Origin: a virus
Length of the DNA stretch: 40,634 nt
Virus record (IMG/VR): IMGVR_UViG_3300025949_000011
Coordinates: 1-40,634 of that record
Direction: 5' to 3' (one strand)
Shown here: positions 39,545 to 40,634 of the stretch, piece after piece
How the letters are laid out: the number at the start of each line of letters is the position of its first letter
How positions within the stretch are numbered: position 1 is the stretch's first letter
Position numbers and translations under genes: made by a program
The notes under the pieces: model-generated
The model's database searches: none
Seen by the model: only the letters and a program-made list of their open reading frames with translations
What the model was told of the DNA's origin: nothing

Positions 39545-40634
39545 TCATAGATTGCCTTCGCTAGTCCATGTGCCGGGTGTTCCAGCTGTTGTACATCTCC
39601 ATCCTTTTGCGCCGCCAATGGTAGCAGTCCGACGGATAACCGCATCTCCTACTGCCCATGTTCCACTTGCTGGCGCTGCGTCTAATAAATGGAAAGTAAT
39701 AAAACCTCCACTATTATTCATCGTTGCGCCAAAGTAATTCGTCTCATCAAGTGTGCAGTCTGTTCCAGAAAGCGTTATTGATCCGGTTGAATTCGATCTG
39801 AATACATTCCCAGCGCCTCTTAGTTTGGTGATATTAGAGGCGTATAAAGGGTCTGATAGATTGCTTACGAATGTATTTCCAGTCATTGCCACATGTGTCA
39901 TGTAATTTATTGCAGCAGCTCTCTTGCTTGCTGCGCTGACATACACATTATTTCCAGTAATAGTATATTCTTCGTGAGCGCCAGTTGATGTTCTGTCAAT
40001 TGTAATACCGTCGCCTGCGGTTGACTCTATTGTGTTCCCAATAACTGCAATTCTTAGCATTGTTGGGATAGTTCCGAACACAGCTGTGGATAGGAAATAT
40101 ATCGCCGTTCCAGGTCCTGAGTGGCGGCAAGTATTATGAGATACGGAGCTATATCGGCAATCTGTCATCACAATGCAAGAATCATTGCTTGCAGACGTTT
40201 GATCGTTCTGACAGTCGTTATTTTCAATCTTTATTCCAAAGTAACCGCTAGACGTACCCCTAATGCATGGCCCTTTTAGAGAGTGAACTTGGTTATTTGA
40301 AACCGTAATAGGAGCAGTGCTAACTCCTTGAGTAATACTTGCAGTCAAGCAAGACATCGCCAAGGTAGAAAAGTCAGTGGTGTTGACGCAACAATTGTAA
40401 ATCTGATTGTTGGTGCATATTGCACCACCAGCACCTTGCAGATATATGCCAGCACCAGAAGCGCCGCCAATAGCAGAGCCTAGAATTCCACTAACAACAT
40501 TGCCGGAAATATTAGTTTTGCAGTCGAACCCAGCAGGTGTTCCGGTGGTCGTCGTATATAGCAGAATTCCGTATGCTCTCTTTGCAATAACAACATTATC
40601 ACATACGTTGTTTCCTATCGGCTGCTTACCAACG
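39545..40634 (-). CDS. Tailspike, C-terminal part (continues from 1-1089)
   Basis: The in-frame continuation of the tailspike. It consists of beta-helix rungs (for example NNQVHSLKGPCI, GNTIESTAGDGITID, TITGNNVYVS, MTGNTFVS, GAGNVFRSN), then a C-terminal domain AAPASGTWAVGDAVIRRTATIGGAKGWRCTTAGTPGTWTSEGNL, common at the ends of phage tailspikes. The total length is 683 residues when joined at the 127-bp overlap. Confidence 0.9.
   Translation of the reverse strand, partial: VGKQPIGNNVCDNVVIAKRAYGILLYTTTTGTPAGFDCKTNISGNVVSGILGSAIGGASGAGIYLQGAGGAICTNNQIYNCCVNTTDFSTLAMSCLTASITQGVSTAPITVSNNQVHSLKGPCIRGTSSGYFGIKIENNDCQNDQTSASNDSCIVMTDCRYSSVSHNTCRHSGPGTAIYFLSTAVFGTIPTMLRIAVIGNTIESTAGDGITIDRTSTGAHEEYTITGNNVYVSAASKRAAAINYMTHVAMTGNTFVSNLSDPLYASNITKLRGAGNVFRSNSTGSITLSGTDCTLDETNYFGATMNNSGGFITFHLLDAAPASGTWAVGDAVIRRTATIGGAKGWRCTTAGTPGTWTSEGNL
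40508..40634. repeat. Terminal direct repeat (right copy)
   Basis: Exact copy of bases 1-127; see the left copy. Joining removes it and yields a 40,507-bp circle. Confidence 0.95.

Noticed and set aside
1-40634. CRISPR array, diversity-generating retroelement, integrase or transposase
   Set aside because: No regularly spaced repeats, reverse transcriptase, template/variable repeats, integrase or transposase motifs were seen on either strand.

Overview
The window is an essentially complete, circularly closed genome of a tailed phage with podovirus organisation that infects a Gram-negative bacterium. Bases 1-127 are repeated exactly at 40508-40634, so the unique length is about 40,507 bp, and one gene (the tailspike) runs across the arbitrary cut point. 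The podovirus call rests on a P22-type portal with a long helical C-terminus, a P22 gp4-like adaptor, a large hub protein, ejection-type internal proteins and a beta-helical tailspike, with no tape measure or tail-tube genes. The Gram-negative host is inferred from the Rz/Rz1 spanin pair and the secreted envelope proteins. I see no integrase, recombinase, DNA polymerase or primase/helicase, so replication must lean on the host and the lifestyle is unclear.

Layout: the genome looks like two divergent transcription units that start at a switch near 32.02-32.08 kb. The minus-strand unit begins with a 57-residue helix-turn-helix protein (31844-32017) and an HNH-like protein. It continues through about 30 very small accessory genes interrupted by two tRNAs (28.9-29.1 kb) and by an apparent opposite-strand structured RNA (28.47-28.88 kb). 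A methyltransferase, a DnaT-like replication protein and a Vsr/DUF559-like nuclease lie in this block. After a 300-bp non-coding structured region (21.3-21.6 kb) the strand carries packaging (TerS, TerL), portal, small structural proteins, scaffold, major capsid protein, a probable decoration protein, adaptor, hub, a GNAT-like protein, an S74-chaperone protein, two internal/ejection proteins, a tail fibre and the tailspike. It then crosses the cut point into the lysis cassette (membrane proteins, endolysin, holin candidate, Rz, Rz1) and ends at 37294.

The plus-strand unit (32100-37293) is a tight operon with mostly ATGA-type stop/start overlaps. It encodes small membrane and unknown proteins, an SSB-like protein with a DDDIPF tail, a Gp157-family protein, a DUF1367-family protein, a Ref-like RecA-dependent nuclease, zinc-ribbon proteins (one NrdR-like) and an HNH-AP2 homing endonuclease. 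It meets the lysis cassette head-on at 37293/37294.

Most noteworthy: (1) the two divergent promoters appear to share one palindromic -35 box (TTGCAA), each with a 17-bp spacer and an identical TAGAGT -10, with the HTH gene starting exactly where its transcript should start (leaderless); (2) an approximately 400-nt region whose stems contain G.U wobbles only on the plus strand and which ends in a plus-strand intrinsic terminator, suggesting a non-coding RNA antisense to the surrounding operon; (3) a structured non-coding stretch just upstream of the packaging genes; (4) a zinc-finger gene split by an in-frame amber codon; (5) a tail fibre and a tailspike that share a duplicated N-terminal anchor.
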